Shown: positions 9,114 to 17,714 of the stretch, one piece after another | Position numbering within the stretch: position 1 is the first letter of the stretch | Layout of the letters: the number at the start of each line of letters is the position of its first letter | Source of the DNA: Saprospira grandis DSM 2844 | Lineage (GTDB): Bacteria; Bacteroidota; Bacteroidia; Chitinophagales; Saprospiraceae | DNA: 64,000 nucleotides | Reading direction: 5' to 3' | Assembly (NCBI RefSeq): GCF_000275825.1 | Contig: NZ_JH719942.1 | Location: 2,737,828-2,801,827, forward strand | Made by a program: the position numbers and the translations under genes | Notes under the pieces: model-generated | What the model was told of the DNA's origin: nothing | The model's database searches: none | The model's input: the letters and a program-made list of their open reading frames with translations, nothing else

Positions 9114-9240
9114 GGGGCCTCCCGCCTGCGGCGGGCGCTACGCTTCAGGGCTCGCAGGTCTGCTCGGCCCTGCGGCCTGACGGCCTTGGTCTGCGGCTTC
9201 GCCGCCCCCTTTCGCATCGCTAGGCCGTTTGGCCTTCGGC
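9110..9240 (+). repeat. RE1-C intergenic repeat
   Basis: Starts TTTTGGGGCCTCCC, carries the core GGGCTCGCAGGTCTGCTCGG and ends GCTAGGCCGTTTGGCC. It is fused directly to the T-run of the antiporter terminator. Confidence 0.85.
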
Positions 9241-9245
9241 CATCA

Positions 9246-9439
9246 CTGCGGGTTAAAACCCGCAGCCAGATTAGGTCCCAATGAGCCAGCTTTTAGCGGT
9301 CCCATGGCTTGCAGCTTAAAAGCCGCAAGACCTGAAAACCGAATGCTTTCGCCTATCTTCAATGAAGCAGGGGCTTTTAAGCCGCTGCGACAAGAAAAAT
9401 GATGGCTCAAGCAGATTGGCTGCGGCCTTTAGGCTGCAG
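9246..9439. repeat. Cluster of four related short palindromes
   Basis: Four hairpins share a GCnG...TTAAAA...CnGC plan: 9246-9265 (CTGCGGGTTAAAACCCGCAG), 9308-9329 (CTTGCAGCTT with AAGCCGCAAG), 9367-9388 (GCAGGGGCTT with AAGCCGCTGC) and 9420-9439 (CTGCGGCC with GGCTGCAG). A weaker fifth lies near 9286-9299. No open frame explains them. Each stem has at most one or two mismatches. Confidence 0.6.
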
Positions 9440-9517
9440 AAACAGTGATTTTTACCCCCAATTGTTAGAGTTTTGTTAAAAGTTGAAATAATGTAACAAA
9501 ATCAAAAATGGCAAAAG

Positions 9518-9930
9518 TTATGTTTGAGACCTAACTGGCTAGGTAAAAAACATAACTGGCTATGTCTGGGAGCTAACTGGTTAGGTAAAAAACATAACTG
9601 GCTATGTCTGGGAGCTAACTGGTTAGGTAAAAAACATAACTGGCTATATCTGGGAGCTAACTGGTTAGGTAAAAAACATAACTGGCTATGTCTGGGAGCT
9701 AACTGGTTAGGTGAAAAACATAACTGGCTATGTCTGGGAGCTAACTGGCTAGGTAAAAAACATAACTGGCTATGTCTGGGAGCTAACTGGTTAGGTAAAA
9801 AACATAACTGGCTATGTCTGGGAGCTAACTGGCTAGGTGAAAAACATAACTGGCTATGTCTGAGAGTTAACTGGTTAGGTAAAAAACATAACTGGCTATG
9901 TCTGGGAGTTAACTGGTTAGGTAAAAAATA
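9518..9930. repeat. 42-bp tandem array (nine full units plus partial ends), built of 21-bp half-units
   Basis: Nine consecutive 42-bp units occupy 9541-9918, with partial copies at each side. Each unit is two 21-bp halves that share TAACTGGnTAnGT and differ in the tail (AAAAAAC or CTGGGAG). Unit-to-unit changes are few (T/C in GGTT/GGCT, A/G in GGTAAAA/GGTGAAA). Because 42 is a multiple of three, both strands stay open for about 190 codons, but neither frame has an ATG start before the array, and both run into repeat RE1-D. I therefore treat it as non-coding minisatellite DNA. Confidence 0.9.
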
Positions 9931-9946
9931 TTTAAACTGTCTCTTG

Positions 9947-10146
9947 GACCTAGAGGCGGCGAAGCCGCCGGCTGAGGGATGGAGAGGGTGGCCCGCAGGG
10001 CCAGACCGAGCAAAAATGCTTCGCATTTTTTGCGAAGGGCCGAGCAGAGCTGCGAGCCCGACAACCAGCCCCAAAGGGGCGCCAGTTCGATGACCAACGG
10101 GAATAAACAGCCCGACCCGCCCAAAGGGCGGGGCAGCCCCAAAAAA
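9947..10146 (-). repeat. RE1-D intergenic repeat
   Basis: Reverse-orientation RE1: starts GGACCTAGAGGCGGCG, contains GGGCCGAGCAGAGCTGCGAG, a CAACCAGCCCC...GGGGCGCCAGTTCGA module, and ends GGGGCAGCCCCAAAAAAA. An AT-rich palindrome (AAAAATGCTTCGCATTTTT) interrupts it. It abuts the tandem array. Confidence 0.85.
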
Positions 10147-10270
10147 ACAGCAGGAATAAAACTTAAAGAGAAATTGCTAATTGGCTTAGTTTTTGACTTT
10201 AAGGATTTAGTTTTTAATGGTTTAGTGAAAGGTTTTTTTCAAGAAAAGAGAGTTAAACAACTCCGCTAAA

Positions 10271-10303
10271 GTGATTCGGTGGCCTCCCGAATCGCTTTTT
10301 TTT
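10271..10303 (+). terminator. Strong rho-independent terminator with no recognised gene upstream
   Basis: A 9-bp stem (GTGATTCGG with CCGAATCGC, one G-U) and a 7-nt loop are followed by eight Ts. The stretch 10147-10270 before it has no convincing reading frame, so it may end an uncharacterised small transcript. Confidence 0.75.
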
Positions 10304-10360
10304 GTCTACTTTTTTATCTTAAGGGGAAAATTTTATGATAAAATAAAATCAGGAACAACT

Positions 10361-11572
10361 ATGACGTATAGATGGACGGCCCTTTCGATCTTTATTTGGG
10401 CCTTATTGAGCTGCTCGACAATTTACGCTCAGGAGAATACCAAGCTGAGCAATAAAAAAGACGGGGGCTATATTTTTACGCTCCTCAATGATATTGAGGC
10501 GACCGAGGTGCAGAGTCAAAACCGTACGGGGACCTGCTGGAGTTTTTCGGCCCTTTCCTTTTTTGAGTCGGAGCTATTGCGGATGAAAAAGGGCAAGCAC
10601 AATCTTTCGGAGATGTACATTGCTCGTCGGGCTTATTTGGATAAGGCCGTAAACTATGTGCGGATGCACGGCAACTTTAACTTTGGGCCAGGTGGTGCCT
10701 TTCATGACATTCCCTATGTGGTGAAGCGTTATGGAATTGTGCCTCAGGAGGTTTATCAGGGCTTGGAGTATGGTATGGACACCCACAACCACTCGGAGCT
10801 GAACAATATGTTGGAGGCCATGGTCAAAGAGGTGATCAAGGCGCCGCAGAAGAAGCTTACGCCCTCTTGGAAAAAGGCCATCAATGGGGTCTTAGATGCT
10901 TATTTGGGCGAAGTACCCGAGGAATTTGAGTATCAGGGAAAAACCTATACGCCAGAGTCTTATGCCAAAGAACTGGGTTTAGATATGGATGACTATGTAG
11001 TGATTACCTCTTTTACGCATCATCCGTTTTATGAGTCATTTGTATTGGAGATTCCCGATAACTGGGCTTTTGGATCTACCTATAATGTCCCTTTGGACGA
11101 GCTAGTAGAAATTACCAACAATGCTTTGGAAAAAGGCTTTGGGGTAGCTTGGGCCAGTGATGTATCGGAAAAAGGCTTTTCTTATCGCGATGGCTTGGCG
11201 ATTGTGCCCAAGGATGAGCGCACAATTCGCATTAAGGGCCGTGACAACCGCAACTTTAGTGATGCGGGGGCAGAAAAAATTGGTTCTGCCTTTGATGAGC
11301 CTGTAGAAGAATTGGCTATTACGCAGGAAATGCGTCAGGAGGCCTTTGACAACTACGAAACAACCGATGATCATGGCATGCACTTTACGGGTATGGTAGA
11401 AGATCAGCGGGGAACGAAATACTACATTGTGAAAAACTCTTGGGGAAAAACCAATGATTGCGATGGGTATTTTTATGCTTCGGAGGCCTTCTTCCGGTAC
11501 AAAACTACCAACATTATGGTGCATAAGGATGGAATTCCTAAAAAGATCAAGAAGAAACTAGGCATCAAATAA
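10361..11572 (+). CDS. Exported C1B (PepC/bleomycin-hydrolase-like) cysteine peptidase
   Basis: The 403-aa protein has the papain-type active site QNRTGTCWSFSALSFFESE (Cys59), a late DDHGMHFTGM (catalytic His) and KNSWGKTNDCDGYF (catalytic Asn). The C-terminus KKIKKKLG lacks the classic PepC tail. C1B enzymes are aminopeptidases that are normally cytosolic. Here an N-terminal signal (MTYRWTALSIFIWALLSCSTIYAQ) predicts export, either cleaved at YA-Q or lipid-modified at the Cys of LLSC. The ATG at 10361 was chosen because the frame upstream of it runs through a terminator. Peptidase is sure; substrate is not. Confidence 0.88.
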   Translation: MTYRWTALSIFIWALLSCSTIYAQENTKLSNKKDGGYIFTLLNDIEATEVQSQNRTGTCWSFSALSFFESELLRMKKGKHNLSEMYIARRAYLDKAVNYVRMHGNFNFGPGGAFHDIPYVVKRYGIVPQEVYQGLEYGMDTHNHSELNNMLEAMVKEVIKAPQKKLTPSWKKAINGVLDAYLGEVPEEFEYQGKTYTPESYAKELGLDMDDYVVITSFTHHPFYESFVLEIPDNWAFGSTYNVPLDELVEITNNALEKGFGVAWASDVSEKGFSYRDGLAIVPKDERTIRIKGRDNRNFSDAGAEKIGSAFDEPVEELAITQEMRQEAFDNYETTDDHGMHFTGMVEDQRGTKYYIVKNSWGKTNDCDGYFYASEAFFRYKTTNIMVHKDGIPKKIKKKLGIK

Positions 11573-11693
11573 AACTGTCTTGACAGGAACTATCTGGAGG
11601 TCCGAGCAAAATTGTTTGGGCCTCTTTTGGGTTAAATGGGGCTAGTTAATAGCTGTTTTGCCCTTAAATAGGACTTAAAAAAAAGGGGGGGCT

Positions 11694-11724
11694 TTTGCAA
11701 GCCCTAATACTTTTACTAAATTTG
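11694..11724 (+). promoter_or_regulatory. Promoter of the DUF2723 gene
   Basis: TTTG (11694-11697), 19 nt, TAAATTTG (11717-11724). This perfect Bacteroidota consensus lies 120 bases before the ATG, so a long 5' leader is implied. Confidence 0.65.
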
Positions 11725-11844
11725 CCAACTGATAAAATAGGTCTTTGAGCCTGTTTATCTGGATAAAACAGTTTATTTAGCATCCCTCAAACCTGCAAAA
11801 CGCTAGTATTTTTGCTAGAACATTGATTTTGCCAAACCAAAAAG

Positions 11845-14800
11845 ATGAATAATTTTAAGTTTTTGAACAACCTTACGGGTTGGCTCATGTTTGCTGTGGC
11901 TGCCACAGTTTACCTACTCACGGCCGAGCCCACGGGCAGTCTTTGGGATTGCGGTGAGTTTATTTCTGCCGCCTACAAAATGGAGGTAGTACACCCTCCT
12001 GGTGCGCCTTTATTTTTAATGGTTGGTCGCATGTTTGCTTTTGTGGCCGATACTTTTTCGGCGGATAAAGCCAATATTGCCTATGCTCTAAATGCGATGT
12101 CGGGCTTATCGACAGCGGCTTTGGTCTTATTCATTTTTTGGTCGACTACCATTTTGGCCAAGCTCAGTTTGTTGGGCCATCGAGTTAAGGTTACTGACAC
12201 AGGTGACAAGCTTGCTATTTTGGGTGCTGGGGTAGTGGCGGCCTTGTCTACTACTTTTGCCACCTCTGTTTGGTTTTCTGCCGTAGAGGGCGAGGTATAT
12301 GCTATGTCTTCGGGCTTTACGGGCCTAGTTATTTGGGCTGCTTTGCGTTGGTATGTGACCGACAATGCTCGTTCTGACCGCTGGTTGGTCTTTATTGCCT
12401 ACATGATTGGCTTATCGATTGGGGTGCACTTATTGAGCTTGCTCGTGATTCCCTTTATTGCGCTTTTGTTTTACTACAAAAAGAGCCAGGTTCGGGAAAC
12501 AGAGTTTAGCAGCAACATGATGTACAACGTCTTGGCTTTTGCGATTCTCGTTGGGGTGCAGTTTATCTCTACTTTGCCCGTTTGGTTACATGTAATCTTT
12601 GCTTTAGCTGTACCTGCTATTTATATTTATTCGGCTATTCAGGCGCCAGCAGCTGAGCGTAAGATTTGGCGGAATATGGGCCTTTCTTTTGCCATTGGCT
12701 TTGCGATTCTGATGTTTATGCAGGCCATATTTATTCCGAAACTTCCTGAAATTGCGGCCGGTTTTGACTTTACTTTTGTCAATAACTTTGGTCTTCCTTT
12801 AGGCAGCGGAATGATCTTTTTTGTTTTGGTTTTGATTGGCCTAGTGGCTGCTGGAATTTACTATGCCGAAAGCAAAAAGAACTACTATCTACAGATGGGC
12901 GTCATGATGTTTGCGGTAGCCTTGATGGGTTTTTCTACCTATTCTTCTATCGTTATTCGGGCTGCGGCCAATACGCCGATCAATATGAACAAGCCCTCTG
13001 ACCCTTATAGCTTGTTATCTTATATTAACCGGGAACAATATGGAGAGCGTCCGCTTTCTTTTGGTCCTCACTTTGCCGCCGAAAATATTGGCTATGAAGC
13101 GGGAGACAAAATTTACCGCCCTGTAGAAAAAGGCGATGGTTTCCGCTATGAGGTAGTGGCCGAAAAAGGAGGCTACAAATACAAGAAATCGGACCAAATG
13201 TTTTTCCCTCGTTTGGGGCATATGGACGAGGCGCGCAAGACGCAGTATCGTCGTTGGCTCAAGCTAGCAGATGGAGAAAAGCCCGACATGAATAACAACT
13301 TAGATTTCTTCTTCCGCTATCAGGTGGGTTGGATGTATTTCCGCTACTTTATGTGGAACTTTGCGGGCCGCCAAAATGCCAAGCAAGGGTTCTATGAAAA
13401 CGATCCCACCAAAGGAAACTGGGTTTCTGGTGTTGCTCCTCTAGATGGCATGCGCTTGATTCCGCAGTCTAATTTGCCCGAATCGAGAAGTCAAGATAAA
13501 GGCCGGAATACTTATTATCTATTGCCTCTTATTTTTGGTTTGATCGGTTTGGTCTTCCACATTCGCAGACGTCCACAAGATGCCCTAGCTTTGGGTGTTC
13601 TTTTCCTCGTTACGGGTTTGGCGATTATCGTCTTCTCGAATCAGCCACCTAGCGAGCCTCGTGAGCGAGATTATGTACTTGTTGGTTCTTTCTTTACTTT
13701 CTGTATGTGGATAGGATTGGCCGTCCCCGCTATTTATAGTGAGCTCAAACGAGTAATGGGTCAAGGACAGGCTGGAGCGGCTGTTGCGCTTGCCCTAGTT
13801 GTTACAGCGCCTATTATCATGGGCTTTGAGAACTGGGATGACCACTCTAGAGCAAAGCATACGGGAGCTCGTGATTATGCGACGAACTTCTTGATGTCTT
13901 GTGCGCCCAATGCCGTGATTTTCACTTATGGCGATAATGATACTTATCCGCTTTGGTATGCCCAAGAAGTAGAAGGCATTCGGACCGATGTGCGGGTGGT
14001 TAACTTTAGTCTTTTGGCCGTAGATTGGTACATTGACCAATTGCGTAGAACGATGAATGAATCGCCTGCTATTGCCATGACCATTTCGGAGGCTGCTTAT
14101 CGAGGAACGGCCAGAAATGCCCTGCCTATCCAAGCTTCTGGCCGCCCCATGAACTTGGTGGATGCCGTTCGCTTTATGGGCGAAAATCATCCTTCGGGGC
14201 AGGCGCCTAGCTATTTGCCTACGGATAATATTGTGATTCCGGTAGACAAAAAAGCGGTAAGAGCCAATAAGGCTGTTTCTTCTACAGTAACGGATGAGCA
14301 AATTGCCAATCAAATTAACTTGAAACTCAGTAAGCGTTTGGTCTTTAAGGACGAAATTGCGCTTTTGGATATTGTTGGGACCAATATGGCCAATGGCTGG
14401 ACCCGCCCCATTTATTTTGCAGTTACTGTTCGCCCCGAGAAATTAGGTAGCTTTAAGGATTATCTGCAAATGGAAGGGATGGCGCTCCGCATTGTGCCCA
14501 TCAAAACGCCTAGCACTAACTCTTATGCGGGGGCTATGGGCATGGGCCGTATCGAGCTTGATAGTATGTACCGCAATGTGGTCGATCGCTTTAGCTGGGG
14601 AGGCTTTGACCAATACGAAATGTTTGTAGACGAAAGCTATGCGCCTAGTGTACAAACAACTCAGTTTACCATGGTTCGCTTGGCCAGAGAATTGGCCGCT
14701 GCAGGCGATAAGGAAAGAGCCTTGAATGTACTCGATAAGCTCTTTGAGGGCTTTCCTCATATGAACTTCCCCTTAGATGAGGGCTACAGCCGCTTGCAGG

Positions 14801-15363
14801 CCCTAGAGATGTACGCCAATCTTCAAGCTGGCGATAAGGCCGTGCCTCATTTGAAGGACCTTAGCCTTACCCTAGCCGACAAGATGGGCTATTATGCTCA
14901 GTTTGTGGCCCCTTACAGCCTTGGCGAATTTGCCCAGAAATTTGGCGGCCTACAGCAACAATTTGATGCAAAACGAAATCAGTTGCAGCAAATGGTGCAG
15001 ATGATGAACCAAGCGCCCGAAAATAGTCCGCAAAAGCAACAGCTTTATCAGCAGGCGGTACAATTGAACAATGAAGTAGGACAGTTGGAGGCTCAGAAAG
15101 AGGCCTTGCTAAAGGATACGGATAATCCAGAAATGGCCACCGTCTTTAGTGATGAGCTTTCTTTGGCCATCTCACAAAGCAATTTGGTGAAGCGTCTAGC
15201 TGGCCAAATTGGAAACCAAGAGCTCCTCAATACGTACAATGAACTCTTTACGCCTTTGGGCTTTGAGCAAGCTTCTGCTGGTGCTGCGCCGGCTCCAGCT
15301 CCTCAGCCTGCCCCTGAGCAAGACAAAGAGGAAGCTCCCGAATCTATTTCTGTAGATTCTTAG
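11845..15363 (+). CDS. DUF2723 (GT117) integral membrane protein, putative protein O-glycosyltransferase
   Basis: The 1172-aa protein starts with the hallmark of DUF2723: NNLTGWLMFAVAATVYLLTAEPTGSLWDCGEF, then HPPGAPLFLMVGRMF. About 12 membrane spans (residues 8-640) form the GT-C-like fold. A large soluble part follows (about 680-1172) with YGDNDTYPLWYAQEVEGIRTDVRVVN, a typical family segment, and helical repeats with a Gln-rich coiled coil near 1040-1080. The C-terminus is a Pro/Ala/Glu tail. The family is CAZy GT117, thought to mannosylate or otherwise glycosylate exported proteins from a lipid-linked donor; the activity here is inferred. It stands alone between its own promoter and terminator. 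Confidence 0.92.
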   Translation: MNNFKFLNNLTGWLMFAVAATVYLLTAEPTGSLWDCGEFISAAYKMEVVHPPGAPLFLMVGRMFAFVADTFSADKANIAYALNAMSGLSTAALVLFIFWSTTILAKLSLLGHRVKVTDTGDKLAILGAGVVAALSTTFATSVWFSAVEGEVYAMSSGFTGLVIWAALRWYVTDNARSDRWLVFIAYMIGLSIGVHLLSLLVIPFIALLFYYKKSQVRETEFSSNMMYNVLAFAILVGVQFISTLPVWLHVIFALAVPAIYIYSAIQAPAAERKIWRNMGLSFAIGFAILMFMQAIFIPKLPEIAAGFDFTFVNNFGLPLGSGMIFFVLVLIGLVAAGIYYAESKKNYYLQMGVMMFAVALMGFSTYSSIVIRAAANTPINMNKPSDPYSLLSYINREQYGERPLSFGPHFAAENIGYEAGDKIYRPVEKGDGFRYEVVAEKGGYKYKKSDQMFFPRLGHMDEARKTQYRRWLKLADGEKPDMNNNLDFFFRYQVGWMYFRYFMWNFAGRQNAKQGFYENDPTKGNWVSGVAPLDGMRLIPQSNLPESRSQDKGRNTYYLLPLIFGLIGLVFHIRRRPQDALALGVLFLVTGLAIIVFSNQPPSEPRERDYVLVGSFFTFCMWIGLAVPAIYSELKRVMGQGQAGAAVALALVVTAPIIMGFENWDDHSRAKHTGARDYATNFLMSCAPNAVIFTYGDNDTYPLWYAQEVEGIRTDVRVVNFSLLAVDWYIDQLRRTMNESPAIAMTISEAAYRGTARNALPIQASGRPMNLVDAVRFMGENHPSGQAPSYLPTDNIVIPVDKKAVRANKAVSSTVTDEQIANQINLKLSKRLVFKDEIALLDIVGTNMANGWTRPIYFAVTVRPEKLGSFKDYLQMEGMALRIVPIKTPSTNSYAGAMGMGRIELDSMYRNVVDRFSWGGFDQYEMFVDESYAPSVQTTQFTMVRLARELAAAGDKERALNVLDKLFEGFPHMNFPLDEGYSRLQALEMYANLQAGDKAVPHLKDLSLTLADKMGYYAQFVAPYSLGEFAQKFGGLQQQFDAKRNQLQQMVQMMNQAPENSPQKQQLYQQAVQLNNEVGQLEAQKEALLKDTDNPEMATVFSDELSLAISQSNLVKRLAGQIGNQELLNTYNELFTPLGFEQASAGAAPAPAPQPAPEQDKEEAPESISVDS

Positions 15364-15382
15364 GGCTTATGCCATAGATGCA

Positions 15383-15417
15383 AAAAAGCCAGTCTCGCTA
15401 GAGGCTGGCTTTTTTTA
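15383..15417 (+). terminator. Terminator after the DUF2723 gene
   Basis: AAAAAAGCCAGTCTC pairs with GAGGCTGGCTTTTTTT around a short loop, 20 bases after the stop. Confidence 0.8.
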
Positions 15418-15434
15418 TGCTCCTATAAGAACTA

Positions 15435-15835
15435 TTTTACTGCGGTTTTGGGGCCCGCGGCCAGCAAGCTGGCCGCCGCTATGCTGCGGGGCTCACAAGT
15501 CTGTTCGGCCCTTAGGGCTTCACTTCGTTTCGCCCTTGGTCTGGCCTTTGGCCACCCCTGCGCAGCGCTGGGCCTGCGGCGGCTTCGCCGCCTTAAAAAT
15601 GGCATTTTGTTTAGACAGCCCTTTGGGCTGATTGGACCCGGCCGGCGGTAGGCGGCTGGCCACTTTTTTCTTTGCTCCTTAGCTAAAATTAGCCCTCAAT
15701 ATATTGCATTTCAAGCAAGGGGGTGCGGCAAAGCCGCCTCCGCCTGGGGGCAGGCTTTGTTGGCCTTGGGGGCCAACAAGGCCTGCATGGCCTTCGGCCC
15801 TTCGGGCCTCAGCTTCTAATAATCAATATTATGCT
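15435..15835 (+). repeat. RE1-E/F composite repeat, a near-copy of RE1-G with a 172-bp insertion
   Basis: 15435-15615 is nearly identical to 17507-17686, and 15787-15829 matches 17686-17728. Between them the first copy has about 172 extra bases (15616-15786), with a Pro/Gly-rich palindromic stretch GGTGCGGCAAAGCCGCCTCC. The core is the variant GGGCTCACAAGTCTGTTCGG, shared only with RE1-G. The last 15 matching bases copy the 3' coding end (DIDY-stop) of the gene at 17715-18290, so the duplication carried a gene end with it. Confidence 0.8.
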
Positions 15836-15839
15836 GCCA

Positions 15840-16340
15840 TCACTTTTTTTCTGGACGAAAAGGCCAAGGCAGCTCCTCAGACAGCTTAAGTTTTAAGGTA
15901 AAGCGTGAAATAGAACCTCCATGCTCATAGAGATAGTATTTCTTCTCTTCTTCTGAGGTCCATTCTAAGTCGAAATAAAATTTCTTATCTGCGAATACCT
16001 TGGCTAAAGAATGGCCAAAACTCGTACAGTCTTTACAACTGCTTTCCTCCTCACAGATCGGAATAACATCATAAACTCGATAAATAGAATCATTGGAGCT
16101 ATTCTCTTTAACAAAGGCTATGTAAAAAAGTGGCTGTTGTTTTATTTTAGCCCAGCGTTCTTCTGAGTTATATTTTAGCCCCTCTTCCTCTAGATTGAAA
16201 TCAATATAAACATAAACATTCATGCTGCTTGGAGTAAACCTAGGATAATATATAAACAAGCTCCTTGTACTATCCTGCTGCGCCTGAGCTAGCCAACTAA
16301 AAGAGAGCGAAAAAAATAGAATTAAAAGGTAGTTATTCAT
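15840..16340 (-). CDS. Small secreted protein, unknown function
   Basis: The 166-aa protein starts at the ATG of 16338-16340, which overlaps the stop of the upstream lipoprotein gene (AATGAATAA). The N-terminus NNYLLILFFSLSFSWLAQAQ is a signal peptide. The mature part has four cysteines in VIPICEEESSCKDCTSFG, possibly a metal site or disulfides, and alternating charged beta-type sequence. I do not recognise the family. It is the last gene of a three-gene operon of small envelope proteins. Local GC content is lower than that of the neighbouring housekeeping genes. Confidence 0.65.
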   Translation of the reverse strand: MNNYLLILFFSLSFSWLAQAQQDSTRSLFIYYPRFTPSSMNVYVYIDFNLEEEGLKYNSEERWAKIKQQPLFYIAFVKENSSNDSIYRVYDVIPICEEESSCKDCTSFGHSLAKVFADKKFYFDLEWTSEEEKKYYLYEHGGSISRFTLKLKLSEELPWPFRPEKK

Positions 16341-16881
16341 TGCTGGGGAGGGAATTAGGTTTTTGTAAGGGAATAGGTTGATCAAGTAGTAGGTAGTCAG
16401 GACAAGCTTGCTGAAAAGAAATGCTCTTTCTTTTTATGCCCAAACTAGGGGCCGAAAAAATAAGCTGGTTTCCCAACAAACTAAAACTATGCTTAGGGTA
16501 AGGGCCAAGTAGATAACGGCCAATCAGTTGATGCTGGCTATTAAAAACAGAAAGACTGCTGCTGCCAAGTTGAGTGCTTTGGCTAGCTATGCTATGTATA
16601 AAGTGGAGCTTGTCTTGCCCCTGAATGCTCCCCAAATAATGTAAATACAAACTACTATCCTCAGTTTGAGGAATAAGATACCACTTATTGGGGATGCCCT
16701 CAGCCAGAACTTTTGCCCAAGGCCCTGAAGCAACAGTATCTAAACTAAAGGCCAGCTCAAATAACTCATTGTTTTCGCAAAAATGAGCGGGCAACTCAAC
16801 GGTTACGACTTTGGGTGGCTCCTTTTTAGGCTGACAAGCTGAAAAAGCCAAACAGAGACAAACTAGATAAAACCATTTCAT
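16333..16881 (-). CDS. Lipoprotein, paralog of the gene just upstream
   Basis: The 182-aa lipoprotein has signal MKWFYLVCLCLAFSAC (lipobox FSAC). The mature part shares VLAEGIPNKWYLI...LYLHYLGSI with ILAESLPNKWYYI...FYLSYLGEI of the next gene upstream, so the two are tandem paralogs. Both then read HQLIGRYLLG / NRLLGYYQLS at the same spacing. The family is not known to me. The start overlaps the previous stop by 4 bp (ATGA) and the stop overlaps the next start, so the three genes are translationally coupled. Confidence 0.7.
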   Translation of the reverse strand: MKWFYLVCLCLAFSACQPKKEPPKVVTVELPAHFCENNELFELAFSLDTVASGPWAKVLAEGIPNKWYLIPQTEDSSLYLHYLGSIQGQDKLHFIHSIASQSTQLGSSSLSVFNSQHQLIGRYLLGPYPKHSFSLLGNQLIFSAPSLGIKRKSISFQQACPDYLLLDQPIPLQKPNSLPSNE

Positions 16882-17498
16882 TGGGCCAGATTTGAAGCAG
16901 GATGTAAAGGATAAAAACCAGAAAATGAACAGCTGTCATAAATACCTTGAGAAGGAATCCCTTTTGCAAAACTGAGGCTGTAGTGCCCACAATCTTGCTC
17001 AAAAATTAGGGATTGGCCCAAAATGCCCTTGGGCAATAAATCAGTGTAATTTGATAGCTGATAATAGCCCAATAAGCGATTATCTGCAGCATAACAATAA
17101 AGCGCTGCATAACTCCTATGTACCGTACACTCCATAGATGCTGAAACCAACCGCTGAACAAATTTGAAGGTATCTTGCTCTTCACTGATAATTTCCCCCA
17201 AATAAGAGAGGTAAAAATGAGGAAAATCAGTTTGCTCAGTTGATATATAGTACCATTTATTAGGGAGGCTCTCGGCCAAAATTTCCAATTGAAAAGCCGC
17301 TAACTCCTGCTGATAATTATGCTGCTCTAGCGGCAGCCGCAAACTATCTATAAAAACCGCTAGCCCTAAAACAGGATGCGGCTGGCAGTCTGCAGGAGAA
17401 ACTTGTAAATAACGAATCTTACTTGCTTGCTTGGTCTGCTTTTCTTCGGCACAAGACAGCAGCAAAAGCAAAAAGAGTCCACTAAATAGAAATTTCAT
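16878..17498 (-). CDS. Lipoprotein, first gene of the three-gene paralogous operon
   Basis: The 206-aa lipoprotein has signal MKFLFSGLFLLLLLSC (lipobox LLSC). Its central segment (LPNKWYYIS, FYLSYLGEI, LLGYYQLSNY) is homologous to the 182-aa neighbour. It has several cysteines (DCQPH, MECTV, YCYAA, EQDCGHY, DSCSF) that the neighbour mostly lacks, which suggests disulfides in the periplasm or at the surface. Function unknown. The operon is bracketed by repeats RE1-E/F and RE1-G in the same orientation. Confidence 0.68.
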   Translation of the reverse strand: MKFLFSGLFLLLLLSCAEEKQTKQASKIRYLQVSPADCQPHPVLGLAVFIDSLRLPLEQHNYQQELAAFQLEILAESLPNKWYYISTEQTDFPHFYLSYLGEIISEEQDTFKFVQRLVSASMECTVHRSYAALYCYAADNRLLGYYQLSNYTDLLPKGILGQSLIFEQDCGHYSLSFAKGIPSQGIYDSCSFSGFYPLHPASNLAQ

Positions 17499-17506
17499 AG
17501 GCTAAC

Positions 17507-17714
17507 TTTTACTGCGGTTTTGGGGCCCGCGGCCAGCAAGCTGGCCGCCGCTATGCTACGGGGCTCACAAGTCTGTTCGGCCCTTCGGGCTTCACTTCGT
17601 TTCGCCCTTGGTCTGGCCTTTGGCCACCCCTGCGCAGCGCTGGGCCTGCGGCGGCTTCGCCGCCTTAAGATGGCATTTTGTTTAGATGGCCTTCGGCCCT
17701 TCGGGCCTCAGCTT
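17507..17714 (+). repeat. RE1-G intergenic repeat, near-copy of RE1-E/F
   Basis: Starts TTTTACTGCGGTTTTGGGGC, carries the variant core GGGCTCACAAGTCTGTTCGG, and ends in GGCCTTCGGCCCTTCGGGCC, running directly into the stop codon of the next gene. With RE1-E/F it flanks the three-gene lipoprotein operon as direct repeats about 2.07 kb apart. Confidence 0.85.

Noticed and set aside
9524..10093. Long open frames on both strands of the 42-bp array (about 190 codons each)
   Set aside because: They exist only because the unit is 42 bp; no ATG precedes the array in either frame and both continue into repeat RE1-D. Peptides are pure repeats with Trp/Cys excess.
10271..10360. N-terminal extension of the C1 peptidase
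   Set aside because: It overlaps the terminator at 10271-10303 and lacks a signal-like sequence; the ATG at 10361 gives a clean signal peptide.
15448..15651. Open frames in RE1 elements (for example 15448-15651, 17520-17774, 20250-20456)
   Set aside because: They recur wherever RE1 occurs, run in several frames and strands, and are products of high GC and palindromes.
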